A stretch of DNA of 64,000 nucleotides from an uncultured Tenacibaculum sp. (GCA_947493285.1 CANLQH010000001.1:744001-808000); one strand, 5' to 3'; shown: positions 24,023-33,868, counted from the stretch's first letter. Notes: a model not told the origin generated them from the letters alone. Numbers and translations: made by a program.

Positions 24023-26524
24023 TTACATCAACTTTCCAAAGAAAATAGCATTCATCAATAATTTGTTCGTTCCAAACCAAAAAGCTCTAAAATTTGTGTT
24101 ATCAGTAAAAACAATAACTCTACCAGAACCTAATCGTTGCGCTACAAACGGCACTGTATTTTTCAGCTCTTTTAAATTTTCTTTTGATATATAACCACTT
24201 AACAATGGATTATTGGTATACTGAATCGGGTTGTTATAACTCTTCTTATTTGATTGAATAAATTGACGTGTATTTCTAAACAAGGCTATTTTATCGTTCT
24301 TGTATCCAAAATTAATTGGATGTGAGCGATCTACTTTAGCTTCAAAAATTGCTCCTCCAATTACCTGTGCTCCAGATTGTAATGAACGATTTTCAAACGA
24401 TACATTTTCTACAGTATCAATCTTCGTTTTGTTAAATTTTACATTAATAAGCTTTTTATTCGACAACCAATTTACCGCATTTCTATATCCAATTAAAACT
24501 CCTCCTTTACGTACCCACGATTTAAGCTTAGCTTCTAAATTCTTATCAATTGAATTACTGTTCGGAACAATAATCGTTGTGTATTTATCTAAATTAACTT
24601 TAGAAGCATACGACATATCAAGCTTTGTAATTTTCATATCATAACGTTGATCTAGTAAATGCCATACTTCGCCTGCATCGTAACTTGTAATTCCACGACC
24701 AACTAACATTGCTACTTTAGGCTTTTTAACTGCTCTAAAATTCCTACTTCCTAAATCAATTCCGTCATTTAAACCTGTTGAAACTCCTTTCATTTCTATA
24801 TGATTATCTTGAGCAACCTTTTCTATTAACTGTAATAAATTCGTTCCATTTAATTTTTGATTTTGAGCTGGAATAAAAATGGTTCCATAATCGTATGAAT
24901 TACCGTCATTCTTAAACTGCTTCATTGCTACTTTAGCTCGTAATCCTTTTCCTAAAATTGTATTCAATGCTTTTGGAGTATAATACTCATTCCAAGGAAA
25001 TAAATATCCTACTGAACTCTTGTTACTTATTTTCCCTACCCTATCTTTTAAAGTAACAACCTCTTTTCCGGCTTTAGACAATGATACATTATCAGCAAAA
25101 TCAACTCCGAAAGCATGATTGAATGTCCATGCAGAAACATCGTAAAACAAACTATCTTTAAACGTTTTTCTTACATCGAACATCGCTTTTACCAATCGCT
25201 GATTTTTCTGATTCATTGGCACTACATAGCTATATCCTTTTTTAAATTTCTTTCCGTTTGATGAAAAATCAGTTTTTAATTCGTGAATTTTTATTTGATG
25301 CCTTTTTAAAACCTCAGCTAAATGATTCGTTTTTGCAGCATCTTTTTCATCTCCAAAAACAATCGCTTTATTTTCTCCTGAGTTTCTAGAATTCCTATAG
25401 AAGCCTTGTTGGTACTTTTTAATTTTAGTACGCATATTTTTTGCTGCCTCTAAAGTTGATAAAGTTGCTGTAAACTGATTACGTATTGTAAATGGAAAAG
25501 TTAGAACTCCGTTTTCACTTTCTTGTGCATGACCTCGAGAACTTCCTTGTTCAAATAAAATTCCGATACTACCATTAATATCTGGAAATGTAGATCCTTT
25601 TCCATAGTAAAAATCATCAAAGCTTTCTTCTGAATAATACGTTGATCCTATTTTATCAAAAGCTTTCGCATGGTAAGTTGCTATCTCTTTTGTTAAATCC
25701 TGATTCATTTGAGGAGTTAACGGGTTCGTTCTACTCGGAATTCCTGGTTGAAAAAAGAAGGTAGAATTTGTTCCCATTTCATGATGATCTGTTAAAATAT
25801 TGGGCAACCATTTATGAAAAGAAGCAATTCTTGCTTTACTCTCTGGTAATTGCACTGGCAACCAATCACGATTCATATCAAACCAATAATGATTGGTTCT
25901 TCCCCCTGGCCAAACCTCATGATACTCTCTATCATTCGGATCTGGATTAATATTATTTGCCTTGTTTGTATTTGCCCAATAAGCAAAACGCTGCAATCCA
26001 TCAGGATTTAACGACGGGTCAAATAAAATAATTGTATTATCTAATAACTCATCAATCTTCGAATCTTCTGTAGCAGCTAGATAGTAAGCAGCAGCTAATG
26101 CAGCATTAGATCCACTTGCTTCGTTACCATGAATTGAAAATCCTTGATATACAACTATAGGTTGATTTGAAACATCTACAGAACTATCATCAGTAGCTTT
26201 TATGTGATTTTTTCTTATTTCTTCAATTTGCTGTTGATTCTCTGGTGAGGTAATTGTCAATAACAACAAAGGTCTTCCTTCATAGGTTTTCCCTCTATCT
26301 TCAATAGTAATTCTATCTGATGCTATCGCTAAAGCTTTCATATATTCAACCAACTTATCGTGAGTTATATGCCACTCTCCTACTTCATGACCTATAACCG
26401 ATTTTGGTGTAGGAATGTTTTTATTATATGATACATCTGTTGGTAAATAATACGATAAATCTATTTTTTGCTGTGCAAATACTGATACACTCAGTAAAAG
26501 AAATAATACTGTTAGTTTCTTCAT
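24023..26524 (-). CDS. Secreted M14 zinc carboxypeptidase with C-terminal glutamine-amidotransferase-like domain
   Basis: 833 aa with a signal peptide (SVFAQ, ~18). The M14 domain has the zinc motif H132-x-x-E135 (SIHGNEASGS), substrate segment SLNPDGLQRFAYW, and the third-ligand His in LTDHHEMG. A conserved DRGKTYEGRPL segment precedes them. The second half (~430-833) includes a class-I glutamine-amidotransferase-like region (KVAMLVGRGITSYDAGE, GSGRVIVFTDNTNFRAFW), seen in large Bacteroidota M14 proteins and probably non-catalytic. It releases C-terminal residues from peptides in the periplasm or outside. Monocistronic. Confidence 0.9.
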   Translation of the reverse strand: MKKLTVLFLLLSVSVFAQQKIDLSYYLPTDVSYNKNIPTPKSVIGHEVGEWHITHDKLVEYMKALAIASDRITIEDRGKTYEGRPLLLLTITSPENQQQIEEIRKNHIKATDDSSVDVSNQPIVVYQGFSIHGNEASGSNAALAAAYYLAATEDSKIDELLDNTIILFDPSLNPDGLQRFAYWANTNKANNINPDPNDREYHEVWPGGRTNHYWFDMNRDWLPVQLPESKARIASFHKWLPNILTDHHEMGTNSTFFFQPGIPSRTNPLTPQMNQDLTKEIATYHAKAFDKIGSTYYSEESFDDFYYGKGSTFPDINGSIGILFEQGSSRGHAQESENGVLTFPFTIRNQFTATLSTLEAAKNMRTKIKKYQQGFYRNSRNSGENKAIVFGDEKDAAKTNHLAEVLKRHQIKIHELKTDFSSNGKKFKKGYSYVVPMNQKNQRLVKAMFDVRKTFKDSLFYDVSAWTFNHAFGVDFADNVSLSKAGKEVVTLKDRVGKISNKSSVGYLFPWNEYYTPKALNTILGKGLRAKVAMKQFKNDGNSYDYGTIFIPAQNQKLNGTNLLQLIEKVAQDNHIEMKGVSTGLNDGIDLGSRNFRAVKKPKVAMLVGRGITSYDAGEVWHLLDQRYDMKITKLDMSYASKVNLDKYTTIIVPNSNSIDKNLEAKLKSWVRKGGVLIGYRNAVNWLSNKKLINVKFNKTKIDTVENVSFENRSLQSGAQVIGGAIFEAKVDRSHPINFGYKNDKIALFRNTRQFIQSNKKSYNNPIQYTNNPLLSGYISKENLKELKNTVPFVAQRLGSGRVIVFTDNTNFRAFWFGTNKLLMNAIFFGKLM

Positions 26525-26571
26525 TTAAATATTCGTTTGATAGTCAAACAAATATATTGAATCCTTTTTTC

Positions 26572-26579
26572 TATTTTTG
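26572..26579 (+). promoter_or_regulatory. Promoter -7 box (TAnnTTTG) of the bestrophin gene
   Basis: TATTTTTG fits TAnnTTTG, 23 bases before the ATG at 26603. Confidence 0.5.
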
Positions 26580-26602
26580 AGACTATAACATAATATTAAC
26601 GT

Positions 26603-27703
26603 ATGTACATTAAAAGAACCTTTCCGCTTAAAGGAATGTTACGCTGGACTCGTAGAAACATTTATTTGTTTGTTATTCTCGCAACCATTCCTGTATTTTT
26701 ATTTGAAATTGTTGGTTTAAAATGGTTACATGTGCCTTGGCTTCCTTTAGGGGTTTTAGGTACCGCTATTTCATTTTTAGTCAGTTTTAAAAACAATGCT
26801 TCTTATGATAGACTTTGGGAAGCTCGTAAAATTTGGGGAGGTATCGTAAACTCTTCTCGTTCTTGGACCATAATGGTTAAAGATTTTATCAATAATGATC
26901 ATGCTGAAAATAAACTTTCTAAAAAAGAATTATTTAAGATACATCAAGAATTAGTACATAGACATGTTGCTTGGTTAACCGCTTTACGTTATCAACTACG
27001 TAAAGATAAACCTTGGGAAATGCATTTGAAAAAAGATAAATCTAATATAGAGTTTAGAAAACAATTTCTAGTTCATGAAGATGAAATCCCTATTGAAGGT
27101 TTTATTAAAAATTATATATCCGATGAAGAATATGATGAGCTATTTGCTAAAGGAAATCAAGCTTCTCAGATTTTAGGAATTCAATCTCGCAGATTACGGG
27201 AATTAAAAGAAGGGGGATATATAGATGATTTCCGTCATATGGAAATGGAAAACATGTTAGTTGAATTTTATACGCTACAAGGAAAGAGTGAGCGTATTAA
27301 AAACTTCCCATATCCACGTCAGTATGCAACTATGAATTTTTACTTTGTATGGTTGTTTATTATTTTATTGCCTTACGGAATTATGCAAGGTTTTGAAAGT
27401 ATTGGAGAGCATATTATTGAAGAACTATCTAATCATCAATCAAGAACAGATTGGGGACACAGAATTCAAGGATTTATTGCAGATAATTTTGTTTGGTTTT
27501 CTATTCCTTTTAGTGTAATTCTTTCTTGGGTTTTTAACACAATGGAAGCAATTGGAGAGAATTCAGAAAATCCGTTTGAAGGTGGTCCAAACGATGTGCC
27601 TATTACTAATATGAGTCGTGGAATAGAAATAGATATTCGTCAATTAATTGATGATACCGATATACCTGCTCCATACGAATGGAAAAATGATATTGTGTTG
27701 TAA
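26603..27703 (+). CDS. Bestrophin-family anion channel
   Basis: 366 aa, UPF0187/bestrophin family. Residues 20-65 hold two membrane helices, followed by the hallmark FKNNASYDRLWEARKIWGGIVNSSRSW (bestrophin RW-E-R--WG motif). Two further helices lie at ~240-262 and ~290-312, and the late NPFEGGPNDVPITNM segment corresponds to the acidic N-PFG-ND calcium-clasp region. Members form pentameric chloride or cation channels in the inner membrane. Monocistronic. Confidence 0.9.
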   Translation: MYIKRTFPLKGMLRWTRRNIYLFVILATIPVFLFEIVGLKWLHVPWLPLGVLGTAISFLVSFKNNASYDRLWEARKIWGGIVNSSRSWTIMVKDFINNDHAENKLSKKELFKIHQELVHRHVAWLTALRYQLRKDKPWEMHLKKDKSNIEFRKQFLVHEDEIPIEGFIKNYISDEEYDELFAKGNQASQILGIQSRRLRELKEGGYIDDFRHMEMENMLVEFYTLQGKSERIKNFPYPRQYATMNFYFVWLFIILLPYGIMQGFESIGEHIIEELSNHQSRTDWGHRIQGFIADNFVWFSIPFSVILSWVFNTMEAIGENSENPFEGGPNDVPITNMSRGIEIDIRQLIDDTDIPAPYEWKNDIVL

Positions 27704-27801
27704 ATAAATTTATACTATTGCTCATTAAAATTACTTAATAAGTAACCTCCTATAAAATTCACATAAAAATCGTTAAATAGTTATTGACGTATAATGTTTA
27801 C

Positions 27802-27827
27802 AGCGAATAAAACATACCTTATTCGCT
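27802..27827. repeat. Perfect inverted repeat in the 27.7-28.0 kb gap
   Basis: AGCGAATAA (27802-27810) and TTATTCGCT (27819-27827) with an 8-base loop. It lacks a T run on either side, so an operator or cruciform is more likely than a terminator. The remaining bases of the 299-bp gap hold no convincing reading frame. Confidence 0.45.
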
Positions 27828-27958
27828 ATAAATGTTACTGTAATTAATTTCGCATTGAGTATACATTGAAAACTAAAGAAGTATAATGTACTTATAAAAA
27901 GTTAGGCTTATAGTTAACATTGGTAAGTGGGGTAATAGAGAAGCGTGTATTTAAAAAG

Positions 27959-28004
27959 AACGATTTTTATATATTATAGGTAAATAACCTTATATAAAAT
28001 CGTT
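27959..28004 (-). terminator. Hairpin overlapping a stop codon
   Basis: AACGATTTT-TATATA on the left pairs with TATATAAAATCGTT on the right. The minus-strand exit has CTTTTTA. The right arm includes two bases of the stop codon of the 74-aa gene. Confidence 0.6.
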
Positions 28005-28227
28005 ACTCCAATCCTTTCATTTCTTCATCATAAAACTCACCTGCTTTATCCATTAAGTCAGCTAATTCTGTAGTAACATCTTCTTCTTTTTCTCCTGTTA
28101 AATCTTCAAACCACTCTATTGAATCATCTTTAAGGTTAATTAAAAAACGAGGATATTCAGTATGCAATACAAAAATATCTTCAGGATGATTACTGTTATC
28201 TGCTAATAAAAATTTAGGTAAGTTCAT
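28003..28227 (-). CDS. Small acidic conserved hypothetical protein (74 aa)
   Basis: MNLPKFLLADNSNHPEDIFV... An acidic soluble protein (many Asp/Glu) with the central pattern HTEYPRFLINLKDDSIEWFED. No signal peptide, cysteines or membrane segment. I believe similar short proteins recur next to transport genes in Flavobacteriaceae, but I cannot name a function. It lies 13 bases downstream of the MATE gene, so probably co-transcribed. Confidence 0.7.
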   Translation of the reverse strand: MNLPKFLLADNSNHPEDIFVLHTEYPRFLINLKDDSIEWFEDLTGEKEEDVTTELADLMDKAGEFYDEEMKGLE

Positions 28228-28240
28228 AAATGAGAATCTT

Positions 28241-29641
28241 TTATATATTTTGTTTAACCTCAGTAACTGGGTTAGTTTTTATTAATTGTAAAGTTAATTT
28301 ATTAAATCGAATGAATAGTAATATAGACGCTGTAGTTAATCCTGCTAAAAGCCCTAGCCAAATACCAAAACTACCATACATCTCTTCTTTTCCGAAATAA
28401 AAACTAATCGGAAAACCTACTACCCAATACGATATGAATGTAATTATTGTTGGAATTTTCACATCCTGCAAACCACGTAAAGCTCCTAAAACCATTACCT
28501 GAATACTATCTGATATTTGAAAAATAGCTGCTGCAATTAACAAGTTAGCTGCAATCTTCATTACTTCCATATTGTCGGCGTAATTATTAGCGTCACTTAA
28601 ATCGACATATAAATTTGGTAAACTTTTATGAAAAACAAAAAATATCGTTGCAAATCCAACTGCTAAAATAGTACCTAGAAAGAATATTGAAAATGCTATT
28701 CGTCGTAGCTCTTTAAAGTTTTGCAATCCTTTTTGGTTCCCTACTCTAATCATAGATGCAACACTTAATCCCATAGCAACCATAAAAGTCATCGAAGACA
28801 GATTTAAAGCTATCTGATTTGCTGCTTGTGGATTTTTACCTAATAATCCGCTTAACCAAATTGCTGCCGTAAAAATGGCAACTTCAAAAAACATTTGCAT
28901 TGCACTTGGAGCTCCTAAACTAATTATTTTTCGAAGCATTAATTTATCTAATACAAACAACTTAATGTTTGTAACTAACTTTTTAGAGCGTTCTTTTTTA
29001 GTTAATAGCCACCATAAATAAGCCACCATTACAAATCGAGAAACTAAAGTACCGTAAGCAGCACCTACAATTCCCATTTCCGGGAAACCAAACTTTCCAA
29101 AAATCAGTAAGTAATTCAATAAAACATTCAACAAGTTAGCCACTATCGTTGCATACATCGGATAACGAGTCATCGACATTCCATCACTAAATTGTTTAAA
29201 AGCTTGGAAGATAATCATCGGAATCAATGAAAAAGCTACCAAATCTAAATAAGGTATTGCCAACTCAACAACCTCTATAGGCTGTTTCATTAAATACATT
29301 AATGGTTTCGAAAATAAAACCATTAAAAACATTAAAATTCCGATTACTGAGCATAAAAACAGTCCGTGTTTAAATGTAGATTTTGCTTGTTTAAAATTAT
29401 CAGAAGAATCTGCTTCAGCTATCAAAGGAGTAATTGCTGTAGAAAAACCGATTCCTAACGACATGGCAATAAACATAAAACTGTTCCCCAGAGAAACCGC
29501 CGCTAGTTCTGCTGTTCCTAATTGCCCAACCATGATATTATCAACAAAACTTACAAAAGTGTGCCCTAGCATACCCAACATTACCGGAGCTGCTAGCTTC
29601 CAGTTATACTTAAACTCTGATGTGTATTGTTGTAAATTCAA
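28241..29641 (-). CDS. MATE-family multidrug/Na+ efflux transporter
   Basis: 466 aa, twelve TM helices in two repeats, each opening with the MATE pattern: APVMLGMLGHTFVSFVDNIMVGQLGTAELAAVSLG in the first half, SLGAPSAMQMFFEVAIFTAAIWLSGLLG in the second. NorM-like pumps exchange cationic drugs for Na+ or H+. The start appears to be TTG at 29641, since an in-frame stop lies just upstream. Divergent from tpx with 111 bases between starts. Confidence 0.92.
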   Translation of the reverse strand: MNLQQYTSEFKYNWKLAAPVMLGMLGHTFVSFVDNIMVGQLGTAELAAVSLGNSFMFIAMSLGIGFSTAITPLIAEADSSDNFKQAKSTFKHGLFLCSVIGILMFLMVLFSKPLMYLMKQPIEVVELAIPYLDLVAFSLIPMIIFQAFKQFSDGMSMTRYPMYATIVANLLNVLLNYLLIFGKFGFPEMGIVGAAYGTLVSRFVMVAYLWWLLTKKERSKKLVTNIKLFVLDKLMLRKIISLGAPSAMQMFFEVAIFTAAIWLSGLLGKNPQAANQIALNLSSMTFMVAMGLSVASMIRVGNQKGLQNFKELRRIAFSIFFLGTILAVGFATIFFVFHKSLPNLYVDLSDANNYADNMEVMKIAANLLIAAAIFQISDSIQVMVLGALRGLQDVKIPTIITFISYWVVGFPISFYFGKEEMYGSFGIWLGLLAGLTTASILLFIRFNKLTLQLIKTNPVTEVKQNI

Positions 29642-29722
29642 TAGTTATTTTATTTCAGACTGCGAAGATAACTTTTTTAACAGTCCATAGGTTTATCTAC
29701 TCCTTTTTTTAATTAATTTAAT

Positions 29723-29730
29723 TACCTTTG
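29723..29730 (+). promoter_or_regulatory. Promoter -7 box (TAnnTTTG) of tpx
   Basis: TACCTTTG fits the consensus 22 bases upstream of the ATG; no clear -33 TTG is seen. Confidence 0.65.
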
Positions 29731-29752
29731 ATATTCTTAAAAACAAACAAAA

Positions 29753-30250
29753 ATGGCAACAATTACACTACAAGGAAATACAATAGAAACAATTGGAAAC
29801 TTACCAGAAACAGGAAGCAAAGCAATTGATTTTTCGTTAGTTGCAACAGATTTATCTGTGAAGAGTTTAAATGATTATTCTGGTAGCAGATTAATCTTAA
29901 ATATTTTTCCAAGTGTAGATACTGGTACTTGTGCTACTTCAGTAAGAGAATTTAATAAAAAAGCTTCAGAATTAGAAAACACTAAGGTTTTATGTATTTC
30001 AAGAGATTTACCATTTGCTCAAGGTCGTTTTTGTGGTGCAGAAGGAATAGAAAATGTAGTTATGCTTTCTGATTTTGCTACAGGTAAATTTGGTAAAGAT
30101 TATGGCTTAGAAGTTAAAAATGGACCTTTAACTAGTTTACACTCTCGTTGTATTGTTATTATTAATGAAAACAGAGAAGTTGTTTACACAGAGCAAGTTC
30201 CTGAAATTGTTGACGAGCCTAATTACGAAGCTGCTTTAAACTCTTTATAG
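29753..30250 (+). CDS. tpx: Thiol peroxidase (atypical 2-Cys peroxiredoxin)
   Basis: 165 aa. Peroxidatic Cys60 in the motif PSVDTGTCATSVR and resolving Cys94 (GRFCGAEG) are both present, as is the Tpx signature around ~50-65. It reduces hydrogen peroxide and lipid hydroperoxides using thioredoxin. Cytosolic or periplasmic placement differs by species; no signal peptide is present here. It heads a rightward group tpx-dgkA-ftsK-lolA spaced by 8-30 bases. Confidence 0.96.
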   Translation: MATITLQGNTIETIGNLPETGSKAIDFSLVATDLSVKSLNDYSGSRLILNIFPSVDTGTCATSVREFNKKASELENTKVLCISRDLPFAQGRFCGAEGIENVVMLSDFATGKFGKDYGLEVKNGPLTSLHSRCIVIINENREVVYTEQVPEIVDEPNYEAALNSL

Positions 30251-30258
30251 TACTATTT

Positions 30259-30639
30259 ATGAAAAACCCGAATGACGGCTTTATAAAAGGACGTTTAAGA
30301 AGTATAAAATTTGCTATTAAAGGTATGTGGCTATTAGCTACTACCGAAGACAGTATTAAAGCTCAAATTACTTTTGGTATAATTGCTACTATTGCAGGAT
30401 TCTATTTTGATATTTCTATGACAGAATGGATGATTCAATGTTTAGTTATTGGAGTAGTTTTAGTTGCTGAAGCATTAAATACTGCTATCGAAAAAGTAGC
30501 AGATTTTATTCACCCAGATTATCACGAAAAAATAGGTTTTATAAAAGACATCGCAGCAGGTGCTCCTGCTTTTGCAGCATTTACTTCATTGATCATTGCT
30601 TGCATCATTTATCTTCCTAAAATAATAGCTATATTGTAG
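30259..30639 (+). CDS. Diacylglycerol/undecaprenol kinase (DgkA family)
   Basis: A 126-aa three-TM protein with the DgkA signature VLVAEALNTAIEKVADFIHPDYH (~71-94), including the catalytic/magnesium-binding Glu residues and the N-T-A-I-E-K motif. The N-terminal amphipathic segment (KGRLRSIKFAIKG) is typical. Gram-positive-like short DgkA enzymes phosphorylate undecaprenol; E. coli-type ones phosphorylate diacylglycerol, and the specificity here is open. Confidence 0.93.
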   Translation: MKNPNDGFIKGRLRSIKFAIKGMWLLATTEDSIKAQITFGIIATIAGFYFDISMTEWMIQCLVIGVVLVAEALNTAIEKVADFIHPDYHEKIGFIKDIAAGAPAFAAFTSLIIACIIYLPKIIAIL

Positions 30640-30666
30640 CGTTTAAATTATTTCTAACAAAAATAC

Positions 30667-33108
30667 ATGGCTAAAAAAAAGACAACTGTTCAAAAGAAAC
30701 AACCAAAGACAAGCATCTTTAAAAGAGTATCTACTTTTTTTTCTAACAGACAAAATCAAACTCTTTTAGGAGCCTTTTTATTTCTTTTCTCAATATTTCT
30801 AACAGTTGCTTTTGTATCTTTCTTTTTTTCTTGGCAAGAAGATCAAAGTACTTTAACCGAATTTGGTAATAAAAACATCCCAACAAAAAATTTATTAGGT
30901 AAAATCGGATCGAAGCTTAGTAGCTTTTTTGTGTTTGATGGTTTTGGTGTAGGTGCATTTCTTATCCCTATTACATTGTTTTTTACCAGTGCCCGAATTT
31001 TCTTTCAAACTAATTCAAAAAGAATTGTTACTTCATGGAACTGGGGTTTATTAAGTATGCTTTGGGTTTCAGTTGCTTTTGGCTTTGTTGAGAAAAAAAA
31101 TGCCGTATTATCTGGTATTATTGGTTTAGAATTAAATGAATACTTACAAACTTTTTTAGGAAAAACAGGATTAATGATTTTATTACTCTTCTTTCTTGTT
31201 GCTTTTTTAATTATCAAATTTAGTATTACACCTGAAGCTATTAACGAAAAAGTAAAAGCCAATAAAGAGAAAAAAGAATTGGAAAGACTTTCTAAGGAAA
31301 CAGAGGATGTAGAAGAAGAAATTACAACTGAGATAAATAAAACAGAAACTGATGAAGTTCAAAAATCTGACTTTGAACTCTCAGTAGAAAACTTACAGCC
31401 TACAATAACAAAACATTCTGATGTTAGTACATCAACTCTAAAAGAAGAAGAAGCTCCTTCTATTGAATTAACGAATGAAACTTCTCCGCTAAATATTTCA
31501 GAGCAATCTAAAAAAGAAGTTGAAGTAGCTATTGAAAAAATAGCCGAAGAGAAAAGTGTTACTCAGAATTTATCAGACCAATTAGTAAAAGACTTTGGAG
31601 AATTTGACCCTACTTTAGAGCTAGGTAATTTCAAATTCCCAACATTTAATTTATTAAAAGAATACAATGAAAGTATTTCTATAGACCCTGAAGAGCTTGA
31701 AGCTAATAAAAATAGAATTGTAGAAACATTAAGCAATTACAAAATTGGTATTTCTAAAATTAAAGCTACTGTAGGACCAACAATTACATTGTATGAAATT
31801 GTACCTGAAGCTGGTATTAGAATTTCTAAAATCAAAAATTTAGAAGATGATATTGCATTGTCTTTATCTGCTTTAGGAATTCGTATTATAGCTCCTATTC
31901 CAGGAAAAGGAACTATTGGTATAGAAGTTCCAAATAAAAAATCAACCATTGTTTCAATGCATTCTGTTATTTCTTCTAAGAAATTTCAAGAATCACAAAT
32001 GGAACTTCCTGTTGCACTTGGTAAAACAATTTCAAACGAAACTTTTGTAGTTGATTTAGCTAAAATGCCTCACTTATTAATGGCAGGTGCAACCGGACAA
32101 GGAAAATCGGTTGGTTTAAATGCTGTATTAACTTCATTACTTTATAAAAAACATCCTGCTGAAGTAAAATTCGTTTTGGTAGATCCTAAAAAAGTAGAAT
32201 TAACTTTATTTAATAAAATAGAGCGTCACTATTTAGCCAAACTTCCAGATAGTGAAGATGCCATTATTACCGATACCACAAAAGTTGTAAACACCTTAAA
32301 CTCTTTATGTATCGAAATGGATGCACGTTACGACTTGCTTAAAAATGCAATGGTTCGTAATATTAAAGAGTACAATGCTAAATTTAAAGCACGTAAATTA
32401 AATCCGAATGACGGACATCAATTTTTACCATACATTGTATTAGTTATTGATGAATTTGCTGATTTAATTATGACCGCTGGTAAAGAAGTAGAAACACCTA
32501 TTGCTCGTTTGGCACAATTAGCTCGTGCTATTGGTATACATTTAATTGTCGCAACCCAGAGACCATCTGTAAATGTAATTACAGGTATTATTAAAGCCAA
32601 CTTCCCTGCGCGAATTGCTTTTAGAGTAACATCAAAAATTGACTCTCGAACGATTTTAGATGCAGGTGGAGCAGATCAATTAATTGGTAGAGGTGACATG
32701 TTATACACCGCAGGAAATGATTTAAGTAGAATTCAATGTGCTTTTGTTGATACTCCGGAAGTAGAAAAAATTACTGATTTTATTGGTTCTCAGCGCGCAT
32801 ATCCAGAAGCACACTTATTACCTGAATACGTTGGAGAAGAAGGTGGCACAAATCTTGATATAGACATTTCAGATAGAGATAAACTGTTTAAAGATGCAGC
32901 TGAACTTATTGTTACAGCACAACAAGGTTCGGCATCTTTATTGCAACGTAAATTAAAGTTAGGATACAACAGAGCTGGTAGATTAATAGATCAATTAGAA
33001 GCTGCTGGTATTGTTGGATCTTTCGAAGGTAGTAAAGCAAGACAAGTTTTAGTTCCAGATTTAGTTGCTTTAGATCAGTTATTAGAAAATGAAAAAAACA
33101 ACAATTAA
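30667..33108 (+). CDS. ftsK: DNA translocase FtsK/SpoIIIE
   Basis: 813 aa. N-terminal membrane domain with four TM helices (~35-190), an acidic low-complexity linker (~200-300), alpha/beta motor domains (~330-740) with Walker A GATGQGKSVGLN near 473 and Walker B VLVIDEFADL, and a C-terminal gamma winged helix (~755-805, LQRKLKLGYNRAGRLIDQLE) that reads KOPS-like DNA signals. It pumps chromosome ends through the closing septum and activates XerCD at dif. Confidence 0.95.
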   Translation: MAKKKTTVQKKQPKTSIFKRVSTFFSNRQNQTLLGAFLFLFSIFLTVAFVSFFFSWQEDQSTLTEFGNKNIPTKNLLGKIGSKLSSFFVFDGFGVGAFLIPITLFFTSARIFFQTNSKRIVTSWNWGLLSMLWVSVAFGFVEKKNAVLSGIIGLELNEYLQTFLGKTGLMILLLFFLVAFLIIKFSITPEAINEKVKANKEKKELERLSKETEDVEEEITTEINKTETDEVQKSDFELSVENLQPTITKHSDVSTSTLKEEEAPSIELTNETSPLNISEQSKKEVEVAIEKIAEEKSVTQNLSDQLVKDFGEFDPTLELGNFKFPTFNLLKEYNESISIDPEELEANKNRIVETLSNYKIGISKIKATVGPTITLYEIVPEAGIRISKIKNLEDDIALSLSALGIRIIAPIPGKGTIGIEVPNKKSTIVSMHSVISSKKFQESQMELPVALGKTISNETFVVDLAKMPHLLMAGATGQGKSVGLNAVLTSLLYKKHPAEVKFVLVDPKKVELTLFNKIERHYLAKLPDSEDAIITDTTKVVNTLNSLCIEMDARYDLLKNAMVRNIKEYNAKFKARKLNPNDGHQFLPYIVLVIDEFADLIMTAGKEVETPIARLAQLARAIGIHLIVATQRPSVNVITGIIKANFPARIAFRVTSKIDSRTILDAGGADQLIGRGDMLYTAGNDLSRIQCAFVDTPEVEKITDFIGSQRAYPEAHLLPEYVGEEGGTNLDIDISDRDKLFKDAAELIVTAQQGSASLLQRKLKLGYNRAGRLIDQLEAAGIVGSFEGSKARQVLVPDLVALDQLLENEKNNN

Positions 33109-33125
33109 ATTTCTAATTTAGAAAT

Positions 33126-33779
33126 ATGAAAAAAGTAGGATTATTATTCATCGCAGCATTTATTAGTTTAAATAGTATAGCTCAAAATAGCTCATCTGAA
33201 GCTAAGCAATTACTAGATGAAGTATCAGTAAAAATGGGAGCTTACACCAATATGATTATTGGCTTTAATTCAACATTAGTAAACAAAGAAGCAGGAATTA
33301 CAAACGACCCACCAATACGTGGAGAAATTACACTTTCTGGAGAAAAATACAACCTAGACTATTTAGGTAACAATTTTATTTTTGACGGAAACAAGCTAGT
33401 TGTTATCAATCAAGAAGAAAAAGAAGTAAATATAACTAACGGAGACCTAGATGAAGAAGATGGTTTTATTTACCCTTCTAAACTATTAACTTTTTATAAA
33501 GAAGGTTATAATTTTTCTATGGGAAAATTAAACAACAACAACGGCCGTAAAGTTCAGTTTGTAGATTTAACTCCTATTGATAGCAACTCTGATATTGTAA
33601 AAGTACAATTAGGTATTGATGCTAAAACTAAGCACATATATAAATTAGTTCAAATAGGTTCTAACGGAGCTGAAACTACATTTACAATTACAAAATTTAA
33701 AAGTAATCAACCAATTTCTAAAAAAATGTTTTCTTTTGATAAAGAGAAATATTTAAAGCAAGGTTACTTTATAGACTAA
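33126..33779 (+). CDS. LolA-like outer-membrane lipoprotein carrier
   Basis: 217 aa with a signal peptide (FISLNSIAQ, ~20). It has the LolA/LolB half-barrel pattern: SSEAKQLLDEVSVKMGAYTNM at the front, IRGEITLSGEKYNL, then D-GNKL-V-N---KEV strands. It should shuttle lipoproteins across the periplasm from LolCDE. It lies 17 bases after ftsK, as in many flavobacterial genomes, and ends with a strong terminator. Confidence 0.88.
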   Translation: MKKVGLLFIAAFISLNSIAQNSSSEAKQLLDEVSVKMGAYTNMIIGFNSTLVNKEAGITNDPPIRGEITLSGEKYNLDYLGNNFIFDGNKLVVINQEEKEVNITNGDLDEEDGFIYPSKLLTFYKEGYNFSMGKLNNNNGRKVQFVDLTPIDSNSDIVKVQLGIDAKTKHIYKLVQIGSNGAETTFTITKFKSNQPISKKMFSFDKEKYLKQGYFID

Positions 33780-33792
33780 ACAAATACATCTA

Positions 33793-33842
33793 AAAAGTTT
33801 TGTTAATGAATCTTTGAAAATCATTAACAAAACTTTTATTTT
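33793..33842 (+). terminator. Rho-independent terminator of the ftsK-lolA group
   Basis: AAAAGTTTTGTTAATGA pairs perfectly over 17 bp with TCATTAACAAAACTTTT, then T-rich sequence. One of the longest perfect stems in the window. Confidence 0.9.
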
Positions 33843-33860
33843 TTTATCCAACTAACCTAC

Positions 33861-33868
33861 TACCTTTG
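33861..33868 (+). promoter_or_regulatory. Promoter -7 box next to a GTG start (possible leaderless mRNA)
   Basis: TACCTTTG fits TAnnTTTG. The GTG start of the LptF/G-like gene begins only 5 bases after it, where the transcription start is expected, so the mRNA would have almost no leader. Confidence 0.65.
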
